A stretch of DNA of 64,000 nucleotides from the NCBI RefSeq assembly GCF_002019855.1, contig NZ_CM007717.1, positions 4,240,657 through 4,304,656 of the forward strand, in the 5' to 3' direction. A model generated the notes under the pieces. It did no database searches. It saw nothing but the letters and a program-made list of their open reading frames with translations, and had not been told where the DNA came from. The DNA comes from Streptomyces antibioticus. Its GTDB lineage: Bacteria > Actinomycetota > Actinomycetes > Streptomycetales > Streptomycetaceae. Both the position numbers and the translations under genes were made by a program. Below, piece after piece: positions 35,131-42,482 of the stretch (positions within the stretch are counted from its first letter, which is position 1; each line of letters begins with the position of its first letter).

Positions 35131-35167
35131 GGACTGCATAAGCAGTCCAGTCCTGCCATAAGGCAGG
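35131..35167 (+). other. two adjacent small hairpins
   Basis: GGACTGC-ATAA-GCAGTCC (35131-35148) and CCTGCC-ATAA-GGCAGG (35152-35167). They stand side by side 33 bp past the small gene, both with ATAA loops. They could be a twin transcript-end structure or protein binding site. Confidence 0.55.
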
Positions 35168-35195
35168 TTGACACGTCATAGCAGGACGCGTCACA

Positions 35196-35228
35196 GGAGG
35201 CCGCACGCCGAACAGCGCTGCGGCCTCC
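35196..35228 (+). terminator. terminator-like hairpin
   Basis: GGAGGCCGCA pairs with TGCGGCCTCC over 10 bp (35196-35205 and 35219-35228), followed by GTCTTT. It probably ends the transcript of the small gene. Confidence 0.65.
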
Positions 35229-35395
35229 GTCTTTGGGGAACAGCGTCTAAGTGCAGTGCGATGCCGGCTTGGTGGCGGGTCCAATGCCGAGCTATACGGA
35301 GTGTTCCTCTGTTCGGGTTCCTCTCTGGTGCTCTCCAGAGATCTATTGCAACCAGTGTCCTGGCGGGAGACACGAAGTTTGCATCGTCAGAGTAG
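35229..35395. other. gene-free part of the remnant element
   Basis: Relatively A/T-rich compared with the window and without a plausible gene. It adjoins the CRISPR-like repeat on its right. Confidence 0.4.
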
Positions 35396-35424
35396 CGGTT
35401 CATCCCCGCATGCGCGGGGGGACG
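35396..35424. CRISPR. solitary type I-E CRISPR-like repeat
   Basis: 29 bp starting CGGTTCATCCCCGC and containing GCGGGG after a 4-nt loop. The first 14 bases and the GCGGGG arm match the usual actinobacterial type I-E repeat in reverse orientation, including the ATGAACCG end on the complementary strand. No second copy occurs about 61 bp to either side and no cas gene is present, so this is an orphan or relic repeat and not an array. Confidence 0.5.
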
Positions 35425-35494
35425 AACGCACAAAGTTTGTTTGTGGTGAGGCCGGAAGCGACCCACCTATGGGGCAAGACATCGCTTTGACCTG

Positions 35495-35540
35495 CGTCTC
35501 AGGGAGGTGCGCAAAACGTTTTGCGCACCTCCCTGAGACG
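35495..35540. repeat. perfect 46-bp palindrome
   Basis: Two 23-bp arms with no spacer, centred on AAAACGTTTT between 35517 and 35518; each arm runs CGTCTCAGGGAGGTGCGCAA plus AAC to the centre. It lies 34 bp past the integrase stop codon. It may act as a bidirectional terminator or as part of a recombination or binding site. Confidence 0.9.
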
Positions 35541-35574
35541 GATCCGCTGCGCGGTGCACGCAGCCCGAGTTACG

Positions 35575-36812
35575 TCAGCGCTCTGCGCACCCACCTTCTG
35601 ACCAGATAAGCCCGTCGACTTGTCGGGCGACATCGCTGCGGACGGAGTCCACCATGTGTTGGTACCGCGCGGCCATGGCGGTTGTGGACCAGCCCATGAG
35701 CCCCATGACGGCCCGCTCGGACACACCGAGGATCAGCAGAACCGTGGCGGCGGTGTGGCGGGCGTCGTGCAACCGGCCGTCTCGGACCTTGGCGTCGTCA
35801 AGCAGTTCCTTCCAGTCGTCGTAGTCCGTCCGAGGGGATGTGCCCCGCCCGGTCGGGGTTGCAAAGAGCCATCCTTCGGCCGTCCAGTCGGCGCCGGCCA
35901 CCGAGCGCTCGGTCTGTTGCTTGGCCTGATGGGTGCGCAGGAGGTCTACGAGCTGGGAGGGCAAGCCCACGGCCCGCCGTCCGGCGCGAGACTTCGTGTC
36001 AGCCGTCTCCGGGTTGGTCCGCTGACGCTGCGGGCAGTACCCGGCTTTCCTCCCGCAGAGGTCCCCGCACCCGTGGGCGTAGCGCGGCCGGCGGCGGCTC
36101 CGCCGGACCATGAGCACGCCCCGGTCAAGGTCGACGTCCGCCCACTTGAGTCCGAGCGCCTCACCCTGCCTGAATCCGAGGGCGAGCGCGACGGCCCACC
36201 GTGCGGAGTTCCGGCGGCCGTCGGCCGCCCGCAAGAGCCGCTGCACCTCTTCGACGGTGTAGGGCTCTACCTCCTCCTCGCTGACGCGCGGGGCCTTGGC
36301 GAGTTGGACGGGGTTCCGAGCAAGGTGGCCCGGCCGTACCGCCTCGTTCAGCGCGGTGCGGAAGGTGCGGTGAATCTGGTGGATCGTCCCCGCCTTCCGG
36401 CCGTCGGCCACCATGCGCCCGTAGAAGGCCTCGATGTACTCGGGCTTGAGCTTGTCCAGCCGGTGAGCACCGAGGGCGGGGATCAGGTGCTTCCGCACGG
36501 CCACACCGTACCCGACCATGGTGTTCTCGTTGACGGCGAGCGGAGCGATGTTCTCAATCCAGTGGGTCAGCCACGTCTTGACCGTCCAGGGGCGCCCCGC
36601 CTTTCGGATGGTCCTCGCGTCGCGCTCCCGCTCCAACTCGCGAACGGCGGCGGTCACCTCGGCACGGGTCTTCCGCTCGACGTGGCGGCGGTCCGGCTTG
36701 CCGTCGTCGCGGAGCCGACGGTCACGCGGCCGTGCCACTTGCCGTCCACACCCTGATGGACGAACGATCGTTCGACTGGCGGGCGCTTCTTGTCGCTCTT
36801 GTCTTCTGCCAT
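35575..36812 (-). CDS. tyrosine recombinase/integrase, frameshifted near the N-terminus
   Basis: Site-specific integrase of the pSAM2/phage type. The body reads WTVKTWLTHWIENIAPL (core-binding domain), then catalytic Arg in GFRQGEALGLKWADVDLD, HDARHTAATVLLILGVSERAVMGLMGWS with the H-x-x-R pair, and MAARYQHM with the Tyr nucleophile. The natural start appears to be ATG 36812 (MAEDKSDKKRPPVERSFVHQ ... KWHGRVTVG) but one base is missing near 36711-36717, so this arm-binding N-terminus is out of frame with DDGKPDRRHVERKTR and everything after. A TTG 36825 start would avoid the break with an unnatural N-terminus. It may be inactive. Confidence 0.8.
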
Positions 36813-36825
36813 GCGCACCCCTCAA

Positions 36826-37440
36826 GCAGCCGGGACGACGGTCAGGGTGGTGGCGTAGCGCTGCCTCTTACGGCGGCAGGCGACGAGGTCAGGAATGGCG
36901 TCGGCGGGGACTGACGGGGGTGGCTGACTGTGATGGACTCCAGTTCTCCGGCCATGCGTCTGCTGCTCCACAGCTCAGTGAGAGCAGGGGACCGTTTGCT
37001 CCTGGGGTAGCGAGAAGTGGCAGGGGTAGCAGTCGCGGCGGTCACAGCCACTACCTCGTTATTGCTGGTGAGGACAACGCTATTCATGCCGGGTACGGAC
37101 TTTCCGAGGGGAATAGCAGGCCCCTGCAGTGCGCGTCCCTTAGCTTCGTGGACGCGGGCACTCAAAAAGTCGACGTGCTCGTTGCGCGCTCAAGCGGTGC
37201 ATCCGGCTGATGACCGAACGGATCAGGATCGTGTCGGGTAGGTTCACCGAGTCCTGTGACGGCGCCCCCCGGCGTACGAGGGAAACGCCTGAACGATCAC
37301 AGGATCGTCGGCCGAGCGTCGAGGTGGACACAGACACCAAACCGAGGTCTCCAGCGGACCGCAAGTCCTGCGCGCGGAGGACACCTGCGGTCTACGGTGG
37401 GCCGCACATTACACAAAAACGACAGCACTGCTAGCATTGA
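36826..37440. other. spacer between integrase and toxin-antitoxin genes
   Basis: About 600 bp. On the minus strand a 49-codon frame (36822-36971, GTG start, ending RKRQRYATTLTVVPAA) stops 10 bp before the integrase ATG, where an excisionase gene would be expected. It lacks a ribosome site and a helix-turn-helix, so I do not call it. The rest shows no convincing gene. Confidence 0.4.
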
Positions 37441-37444
37441 ATGC
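37434..37444. promoter_or_regulatory. possible antitoxin operator
   Basis: GCATTGAATGC, a perfect 5-bp inverted repeat around one base, 18 bp before the antitoxin GTG. FitA/VapB-type antitoxins bind such palindromes in their own promoter; assignment is by position only. Confidence 0.35.
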
Positions 37445-37461
37445 ATGGTGAGGGAGGCATC

Positions 37462-37704
37462 GTGGCGACTCTGACAATCCGAGGACTCGACGACGCGATC
37501 CACGCGCGGCTGCGCGTGCAGGCAGCGCGGCACGGTCGGTCAATGGAGGCCGAGGTTCGTGCGATTCTCAGCGAGCAGCTCGCGCCTGACAGTTCCTCCC
37601 GTCCGTTGGGAACTCGCATCCGCGAGCGATTCGCCGGGCTCGGCGGAGCGGAGTTGGAGCTGCCCGCTCGGCAGGATGCGCCGCGCTCGGCGGTCTTCGA
37701 ATGA
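37462..37704 (+). CDS. FitA/VapB-type antitoxin
   Basis: 80 residues from GTG 37462 with AGGGAGG four bases upstream; ATG 37441 in frame is less likely. MATLTIRGLDDAIHARLRVQAARHGRSMEAEVRAILSEQL is a ribbon-helix-helix DNA-binding domain, typical of FitA. The C-terminal part (LGTRIRERFAGLGGAELELPARQDAP) should wrap around the toxin. ATGA overlap with the toxin gene gives coupled translation. Confidence 0.9.
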   Translation: MATLTIRGLDDAIHARLRVQAARHGRSMEAEVRAILSEQLAPDSSSRPLGTRIRERFAGLGGAELELPARQDAPRSAVFE

Positions 37705-38138
37705 TCATCCTTGACACCAATATCCTGTCGGAGCTGGTGAAGCCGGCTCCGGAGCAGCGGGTCGTCGAGTGGCTCGACAGCCTCGCACCCGATGAGGTCG
37801 TGACGACTGCGGTGACGGCTGCAGAGCTGTGGTACGGGGTGCGTCGGCTGCCGGACGGCAAGCGCAAGTCGGAGCTTGCCGACGGCATCGATGCGATGTT
37901 GTTCGAGGATCTCGGCGGGCGTATCGAGGTGTTCGATGCGGCTGCGGCCACTCGATACGCCGACATCGTGCTGGTCCGGGAGAGCCTCGGCCGGCCGATC
38001 GCCGCCGCTGACGCACAGATCGCGGCGATCTGCGCCAGGCACAGGGCGACGCTGGCGACAAGGAACGTCAAGGACTTCGAGGACACCGGCGTCCCGCTTG
38101 TGAATCCTTGGGACGACGCGTCGGCGGCCCGCGGCTGA
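37701..38138 (+). CDS. PIN-domain toxin (FitB/VapC type)
   Basis: 145 residues from ATG 37701. PIN-domain acidic residues are in place: Asp5 in MIILDTNILSELVKP, Glu in TAAELWYGVRRLP, Asp in IAAADAQIAAICARH, and Asp in LATRNVKDFEDTGVPLVNPW. Such toxins cleave RNA, often tRNA, when freed from the antitoxin. The pair likely stabilises the remnant element or is a leftover of it. Confidence 0.92.
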   Translation: MIILDTNILSELVKPAPEQRVVEWLDSLAPDEVVTTAVTAAELWYGVRRLPDGKRKSELADGIDAMLFEDLGGRIEVFDAAAATRYADIVLVRESLGRPIAAADAQIAAICARHRATLATRNVKDFEDTGVPLVNPWDDASAARG

Positions 38139-38266
38139 CATCGCCGCACGCAACCGCCCTACCGGATCAGCATCGCGGCAGAACGAAGGCGTGACCTAGG
38201 ATCCCGTCCCCTGAGGGGAGTCCACACACACTCACAGCTCGGCGCCCAGCTCCATCGAGGCGCCCC

Positions 38267-38307
38267 GCACACGGTCGGGGCAGCACCCCGGCGGCCAGAC
38301 CGTGTGC
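38267..38307 (+). terminator. hairpin after the toxin gene
   Basis: Outer 10-bp stem GCACACGGTC/GACCGTGTGC enclosing an inner CGGGG/CCCCG hairpin. Marks the probable right edge of the element and the end of the toxin-antitoxin transcript. Confidence 0.55.
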
Positions 38308-38396
38308 GCGCGTTCTTCATCGTTTTCCGATGATCCGACAGTTACACTCACGCCCGGCAACAGGGGGCCCGAGCGGGCACATTCAGGGGAGGCCAG

Positions 38397-38573
38397 GTGG
38401 CGGTGAACGCCAAAAAGATCGCCGTCTACGTACTCGTGGTCTTCGTGCTGTACGTGATCATCACGGACCCCGCCAAGGCCGCGGACTACGTCCAGATAGG
38501 CTTCCAGGGCATATCGGACGCCGCCAAGGCCATCGGTGACTTCTTCACATGGCTCGCCGACGGGGCGCAGTAG
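38397..38573 (+). CDS. small single-helix membrane protein
   Basis: 58 residues from GTG 38397 with an AGGGGAGG ribosome site. The first part, MAVNAKKIAVYVLVVFVLYV, carries one transmembrane helix; ITDPAKAADYVQIGFQGI and DAAKAIGDFFTWLADGAQ form amphipathic helices. It is conserved before the Dabb gene and sigF in Streptomyces as I remember; function unknown. Confidence 0.8.
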   Translation: MAVNAKKIAVYVLVVFVLYVIITDPAKAADYVQIGFQGISDAAKAIGDFFTWLADGAQ

Positions 38574-38590
38574 GACGCACGGGAGTTCCC

Positions 38591-38884
38591 ATGATCCGCC
38601 ACCTGGTCCTCTTCAAGCTGAACGAGGGCGTCGAACGCGACGACCCCCGGGTCGTGGAGGGCGAAGCGGCCTTCCGTGCCCTCGGCGACACCATCGGGGA
38701 GCTGCGCTTCTGGGAGCTGGGCTGGAACATCAGCGACCGCCCCATCGCCTACGACTTCGCGATCAACTCGGCGGTCGAGGACGGCGACGCCCTCAAGCGG
38801 TACCTCGAACACCCGGCCCATCAGGCCGGTGTCGCGCTGTGGCGGGAGTTCGCCACCTGGGTGGTCGCGGACTACGAGTTCTAG
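38591..38884 (+). CDS. Dabb family protein (stress-responsive alpha/beta barrel)
   Basis: 97 residues from ATG 38591, 17 bp after the small membrane protein. MIRHLVLFKLNEGVE, AFRALGDTIGELRFWELGWNIS, AYDFAINSAVEDGDALKRYLEHPAHQ and FATWVVADYEF fit the dimeric alpha+beta barrel fold. Members include plant stress proteins and bacterial enzymes of diverse function; the role here is unknown. Confidence 0.9.
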   Translation: MIRHLVLFKLNEGVERDDPRVVEGEAAFRALGDTIGELRFWELGWNISDRPIAYDFAINSAVEDGDALKRYLEHPAHQAGVALWREFATWVVADYEF

Positions 38885-39064
38885 CCCGCGCCGCCGCCGG
38901 ACACCTGGAGCCCCTCGCCGTGACGGCGGGGGGTTTTCGCGTCCCCGACCGCCCAACTTGTCCCTCAACACGGCGTTATGGGGTGCTTGCACACAGTGCA
39001 CATGTCTTGTGATGCTATGACCGCTTTTGACGGATGATTGACCGATGAAGAGGTGGCGTTGACC

Positions 39065-39982
39065 GTGTCGGCCAGTACTGCGCCGCCTCAGGAAGAGGCA
39101 CCCGCCCAGGCTCCCGGTCAGGCGCCGGCCCCGACCGCGGCCCCGACCGCCGTTCCGACCACGGCCCAGACGCCGGCCCAGACGCCGGGCCAGGCGCCCG
39201 CCCCGGCCCCGGAGCGGCGCCGCGGGGCCGACACCCGGGCCCTGACCCAGGTGCTCTTCGCCGAACTCAAGGAACTCCAGCCGGGCACACCGGAGCACAA
39301 CCGCGTGCGCGGAGCGCTGATCGAGGCCAACCTCCCGCTCGTGCGCTACGCCGCCGCCCGCTTCCGCTCCCGCAACGAGCCCATGGAGGACGTCGTCCAG
39401 GTCGGCACCATCGGGCTGATCAACGCGATCGACCGCTTCGACCCGGACCGGGGCGTGCAGTTCCCCACCTTCGCGATGCCGACCGTCGTCGGCGAGATCA
39501 AGCGGTACTTCCGCGACAACGTCCGCACGGTCCACGTCCCGCGCCGGCTCCACGAGCTGTGGGTGCAGGTCAACAGCGCCACCGAGGACCTGACGACGGC
39601 CTTCGGCCGCACCCCGACCACCGCCGAGATCGCCGAACGGCTGCGGATCACCGAGGACGAGGTGCTGTCCTGCATCGAGGCCGGCCGCTCGTACCACGCC
39701 ACGTCCCTGGAGGCCGCCCAGGAGGGCGACGGGCTGCCGGGCCTGCTGGACCGCCTCGGCTACGAGGACCCGGCCCTGGACGGCGTGGAACACCGCGACC
39801 TGGTCCGCCACCTCCTGGTCCAACTCCCCGAGCGCGAGCAGCGCATCCTGCTGCTGCGCTACTACAGCAACCTCACCCAGTCGCAGATCAGCGCGGAACT
39901 CGGCGTCTCCCAGATGCACGTCTCCCGCCTCCTCGCCCGCAGCTTCCAGCGCCTGCGCTCGGCCAACCGCATCGAGGCGTAG
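39065..39982 (+). CDS. sigF: RNA polymerase sigma factor, SigB/SigF group
   Basis: 305 residues from GTG 39065 (AGGTGG site); TTG 39059 and GTG 39053 are possible. An Ala/Pro/Gln-rich leader of about 50 residues precedes region 2 (LIEANLPLVRYAAARFRSRNEPMEDVVQVGTIGLINAIDRFDPDRGVQFPTFAMPTVVGEIKRYFRD). Region 3 and region 4 (LLVQLPEREQRILLLRYYSNLTQSQISAELGVSQMHVSRLLARS) follow. SigF acts late in Streptomyces sporulation. The pairing with the next sigma gene matches the sigF-sigN arrangement of S. coelicolor, from memory. Confidence 0.85.
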   Translation: MSASTAPPQEEAPAQAPGQAPAPTAAPTAVPTTAQTPAQTPGQAPAPAPERRRGADTRALTQVLFAELKELQPGTPEHNRVRGALIEANLPLVRYAAARFRSRNEPMEDVVQVGTIGLINAIDRFDPDRGVQFPTFAMPTVVGEIKRYFRDNVRTVHVPRRLHELWVQVNSATEDLTTAFGRTPTTAEIAERLRITEDEVLSCIEAGRSYHATSLEAAQEGDGLPGLLDRLGYEDPALDGVEHRDLVRHLLVQLPEREQRILLLRYYSNLTQSQISAELGVSQMHVSRLLARSFQRLRSANRIEA

Positions 39983-40410
39983 GCGACCGGATCGAGGCGT
40001 AGGGGAACCGGATCGGGGCGAGGCAACCCGCCCGTCCGTCGATTTCGCCGCGTCGGCCCGAGGCACAGGCCGATGCACCGGCGCACAGGTGGGGCGCACG
40101 CACAGGGCGCACGGCTCTGGTCACGTCACCCGATGGTGGATCGCAAGCACGAGCGAGAGATCACCGTCGAGAGCGAATCACACAACCCGTCACTTCCCGA
40201 CACAACTGCGCTGAAAAACCGTCACACCCCCTCTTTCCAGGGCTGATTCGTCACGCTGATGTCGACATGTCACTACAGCGTGTTGCCGACATGTGACATT
40301 CTTCCGGAAGCGCGTTTGCCAGAGCTTCGGCTCCGGTATTCAGGTGAAGGCTGACGTTCTCCTCGACGGGACCGTTCGCCGCGACCGTCCCGCGACCCAA
40401 AGGGGGTGGC
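39983..40410. other. sigF-sigN intergenic region
   Basis: 428 bp without a gene. Near its right end are two CGACATGT boxes (40263-40270 and 40287-40294) about 24 bp apart. The sigN promoter or promoters should lie here. Confidence 0.55.
40263..40294. promoter_or_regulatory. paired CGACATGT boxes upstream of sigN
   Basis: Two copies of CGACATGT, 24 bp apart start to start, about 117-148 bp before the sigN ATG. The second is part of the 12-mer GCCGACATGTGA, which recurs at 57925-57936 inside the tRNA-Arg promoter. Possible regulator site; the identity of the regulator is unknown. Confidence 0.4.
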
Positions 40411-41304
40411 ATGTCCGCAGACCAGGGCAGCTCGAAGGTGCTCACGCTCACGAAGAGCGAGTCCGCGCCCGCCGAGCCCGACGTGCTCGACGACGTCACG
40501 GCCCTCGAGGCCGCGCCGGCTCCGGCTCTCCCGGCCACGGGGGCCATCGACACCCGCACCCTGTCCCGCTCCCTGTTCCTGCGACTGGCCGCCCTCGACG
40601 AGGACAGCCCCGAGCGGGTCTATGTCCGAGACACCCTCATCGAGCTGAACCTCCCCCTCGTGCGCTACGCGGCGGCCCGCTTCCGCTCGCGCAACGAGCC
40701 GATGGAGGACATCGTCCAGGTCGGCACCATCGGCCTGATCAAGGCGATCGACCGCTTCGACTGCGAACGCGGCGTGGAGTTCCCGACGTTCGCGATGCCG
40801 ACGGTCGTGGGCGAGATCAAGCGGTTCTTCCGCGACACCTCCTGGTCGGTCCGCGTCCCGCGCCGCCTCCAGGAGCTGCGGCTCGCCCTCACCAAGGCCA
40901 GCGACGAGCTGTCCCAGAAGCTGGACCGCTCCCCGACGGTGGCCGAACTGGCCGCGGTCCTGGGCGTGTCCGAGGAGGACGTGGTCGACGGCCTCGCCGT
41001 CGGCAACGCGTACACGGCCTCCTCGCTGGACTCCCCGGCCCCCGAGGACGACGGCGGCGAGGGCTCCCTGGCCGACCGCCTCGGCTACGAGGACACGGCG
41101 CTGGAGGGCGTGGAGTACCGCGAGTCGCTGAAGCCGCTGCTGGCCAAGCTGCCGCCCCGCGAGCGCCGCATCATCATGCTGCGCTTCTTCGCGAACATGA
41201 CCCAGTCGCAGATCGGCGAGGAGGTCGGCATCTCCCAGATGCACGTCTCCCGGCTGCTCACCCGGACCCTGGCCCAGCTTCGGGACGGACTCATCGCCGA
41301 CTGA
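40411..41304 (+). CDS. sigN: RNA polymerase sigma factor, SigB/SigF group
   Basis: 297 residues from ATG 40411 with AAAGGGGGTGG upstream. Region 2 LIELNLPLVRYAAARFRSRNEPMEDIVQVGTIGLIKAIDRFD, region 3 around LQELRLALTKASDELSQKLDRSPTVAELAAVLG, region 4 LLAKLPPRERRIIMLRFFANMTQSQIGEEVGISQMHVSRLL. Closely related to the preceding gene and probably a duplicate. SigN is a sporulation/aerial development sigma factor in S. coelicolor; assignment rests on synteny and the MSADQGSSKVLTLTKSE start. Confidence 0.85.
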   Translation: MSADQGSSKVLTLTKSESAPAEPDVLDDVTALEAAPAPALPATGAIDTRTLSRSLFLRLAALDEDSPERVYVRDTLIELNLPLVRYAAARFRSRNEPMEDIVQVGTIGLIKAIDRFDCERGVEFPTFAMPTVVGEIKRFFRDTSWSVRVPRRLQELRLALTKASDELSQKLDRSPTVAELAAVLGVSEEDVVDGLAVGNAYTASSLDSPAPEDDGGEGSLADRLGYEDTALEGVEYRESLKPLLAKLPPRERRIIMLRFFANMTQSQIGEEVGISQMHVSRLLTRTLAQLRDGLIAD

Positions 41305-41369
41305 CCGCCGATCCGGCCGGCGGGGCACCGGGGCTTCCTTCTTGACGGTCCGTCAGTGACACTGACGCG

Positions 41370-42074
41370 ATGCCGAAGCCTTCGGAGCACCAGCCTTCGG
41401 AACGAGCGGACCGGACACGGCCCCGTGGCCGTCGAGGCGCCCTGTGGGGCGCGTCGGCGGCCGCCGTCGTGTGTACGGGGGTCGTGCTGGGCGGCTGCGG
41501 GGGAGACGGCGGCCCGGGCGGCGGCTTCGCGGCGGTCGGCCCGGCCGGCGGCGGTGCCACGACCGGCGTGGACACGGCCCCGACAGGAGGGGTGCGGCTC
41601 ATACCGCTGGACGGCTCGCCGTCACCGGACTCCTCGCCCAACTCCCCCGCCGGGAAGGGCAGTCCGCGACCGGCCGGCGCCCCGCCACCGTCCGGTACCT
41701 CGGCCGCAGCCACCGTTCCCGGCTCCACGACGGCCCCTGCCGCACCCTCGGGCACTCCGGCACCCTCGGTACCGCCCATGACCGAACCGGGGCCCGCACA
41801 GAGCCCCGTACCGTCCCGGCCGCCTGCACCGGCACCGGCACCGGCCGCGCTGACCACCGGCACCCCGGTGCGTTCGGGAACCGTCGCGTTCGGCACACAT
41901 GTGATCGGCGCGCTCGGGATCGACTGGGCCACGGTCGACTCGACCGTGCTCCTGCCCACGCCGATCGCCCCCGGCGCCCGGAAGCGGCGGACGTGGACGG
42001 TGTGCGTCGACTCCTGGCGCGTCCCGCTGGGCATGCACGTCGAGACGCGGGAGGTGTCCGTCCGGTGGGAGTGA
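41370..42074 (+). CDS. predicted lipoprotein with Pro/Ala/Ser-rich linker
   Basis: 234 residues from ATG 41370. After a basic leader, ASAAAVVCTGVVLGGCGGDGG is a lipobox with Cys near residue 43. The chain is then Pro, Ala, Ser and Thr rich to about residue 165, a cell-wall-spanning linker, and ends in a small folded domain (TVAFGTHVIGALGIDWATVDSTVLLPTPI ... WTVCVDSWRVPLG). Function unknown. Confidence 0.7.
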   Translation: MPKPSEHQPSERADRTRPRGRRGALWGASAAAVVCTGVVLGGCGGDGGPGGGFAAVGPAGGGATTGVDTAPTGGVRLIPLDGSPSPDSSPNSPAGKGSPRPAGAPPPSGTSAAATVPGSTTAPAAPSGTPAPSVPPMTEPGPAQSPVPSRPPAPAPAPAALTTGTPVRSGTVAFGTHVIGALGIDWATVDSTVLLPTPIAPGARKRRTWTVCVDSWRVPLGMHVETREVSVRWE

Positions 42075-42104
42075 GCGCCGGCGGCCGGGCCGCCGGCGTC
42101 GGTG

Positions 42105-42302
42105 TTACGCGAGCGCCAGCCAGGCGACCGCGACGACGATCAGCACCGCGGCGGCGACGCCGACGATGAGACCGACACGGGGACCGGCCGGCGCGGGGGC
42201 CTGACGGGAGGCCTGGGGCGCGCCCTCGTCGACGAACGCGCGGAACATCTGGGTGCTGCCTGCGGGGTCGTAGTTGCCCTGGGGGCCCTGGTTGTTCGCC
42301 AT
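42105..42302 (-). CDS. small single-helix membrane protein
   Basis: 65 residues from ATG 42302. Polar start MANNQGPQGNYDPAGSTQMF, then one helix at the C-terminus (VGLIVGVAAAVLIVVAVAWLALA). No ribosome site; TAGTGT 9 nt before the ATG suggests a leaderless message. Convergent with the lipoprotein gene. Function unknown. Confidence 0.65.
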   Translation of the reverse strand: MANNQGPQGNYDPAGSTQMFRAFVDEGAPQASRQAPAPAGPRVGLIVGVAAAVLIVVAVAWLALA

Positions 42303-42421
42303 GGGCCGAGACACTAGCGAAAACGGCCGCCCCGCCCCAAGCGGGGGGTGTGCATCGGGTGGGCATTGCCCTCGCCCTACTTGCCTTTGCCAACTTTTTG
42401 CGGCGCTCCCCCCCGTTTTAT

Positions 42422-42465
42422 TTGCCTGTAGCAACCAAACGAGGTCTATGGTTGCCCTAAGCAAC
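42422..42465. promoter_or_regulatory. inverted repeats in the marR promoter
   Basis: GTTGC-CCTAA-GCAAC at 42451-42465 and a matching GCAACC (42431) with GGTTGC (42450) form overlapping palindromes just upstream of the MarR start. The layout is that of an autoregulatory MarR operator. Confidence 0.5.
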
Positions 42466-42482
42466 GATAAACGGGAGGTGTG

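Larger units (their letters stand above)
34730..38320. mobile_element. remnant integrative element between tRNA-Ser(CGA) and sigF-region genes
   Basis: This segment separates tadA/tRNA-Ser from the small membrane protein, Dabb and sigF genes that normally lie together. It is visibly richer in A and T than its surroundings, gene-poor, and carries a tyrosine integrase, a toxin-antitoxin pair, a palindrome and an orphan small gene. No replication, transfer or excisionase genes are seen. Ends are approximate: the left end is placed after the tRNA terminator, the right end after the hairpin following the toxin gene. I found no duplicated tRNA 3' end. Confidence 0.55.

Noticed and set aside
35229..35480. 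A CRISPR array around the repeat at 35396
   Set aside because: No second repeat at the expected 61-bp spacing on either side.
36822..36971. Possible 49-codon excisionase gene before the integrase
   Set aside because: Correct place, but no ribosome site, no recognisable helix-turn-helix and a weak GTG start.
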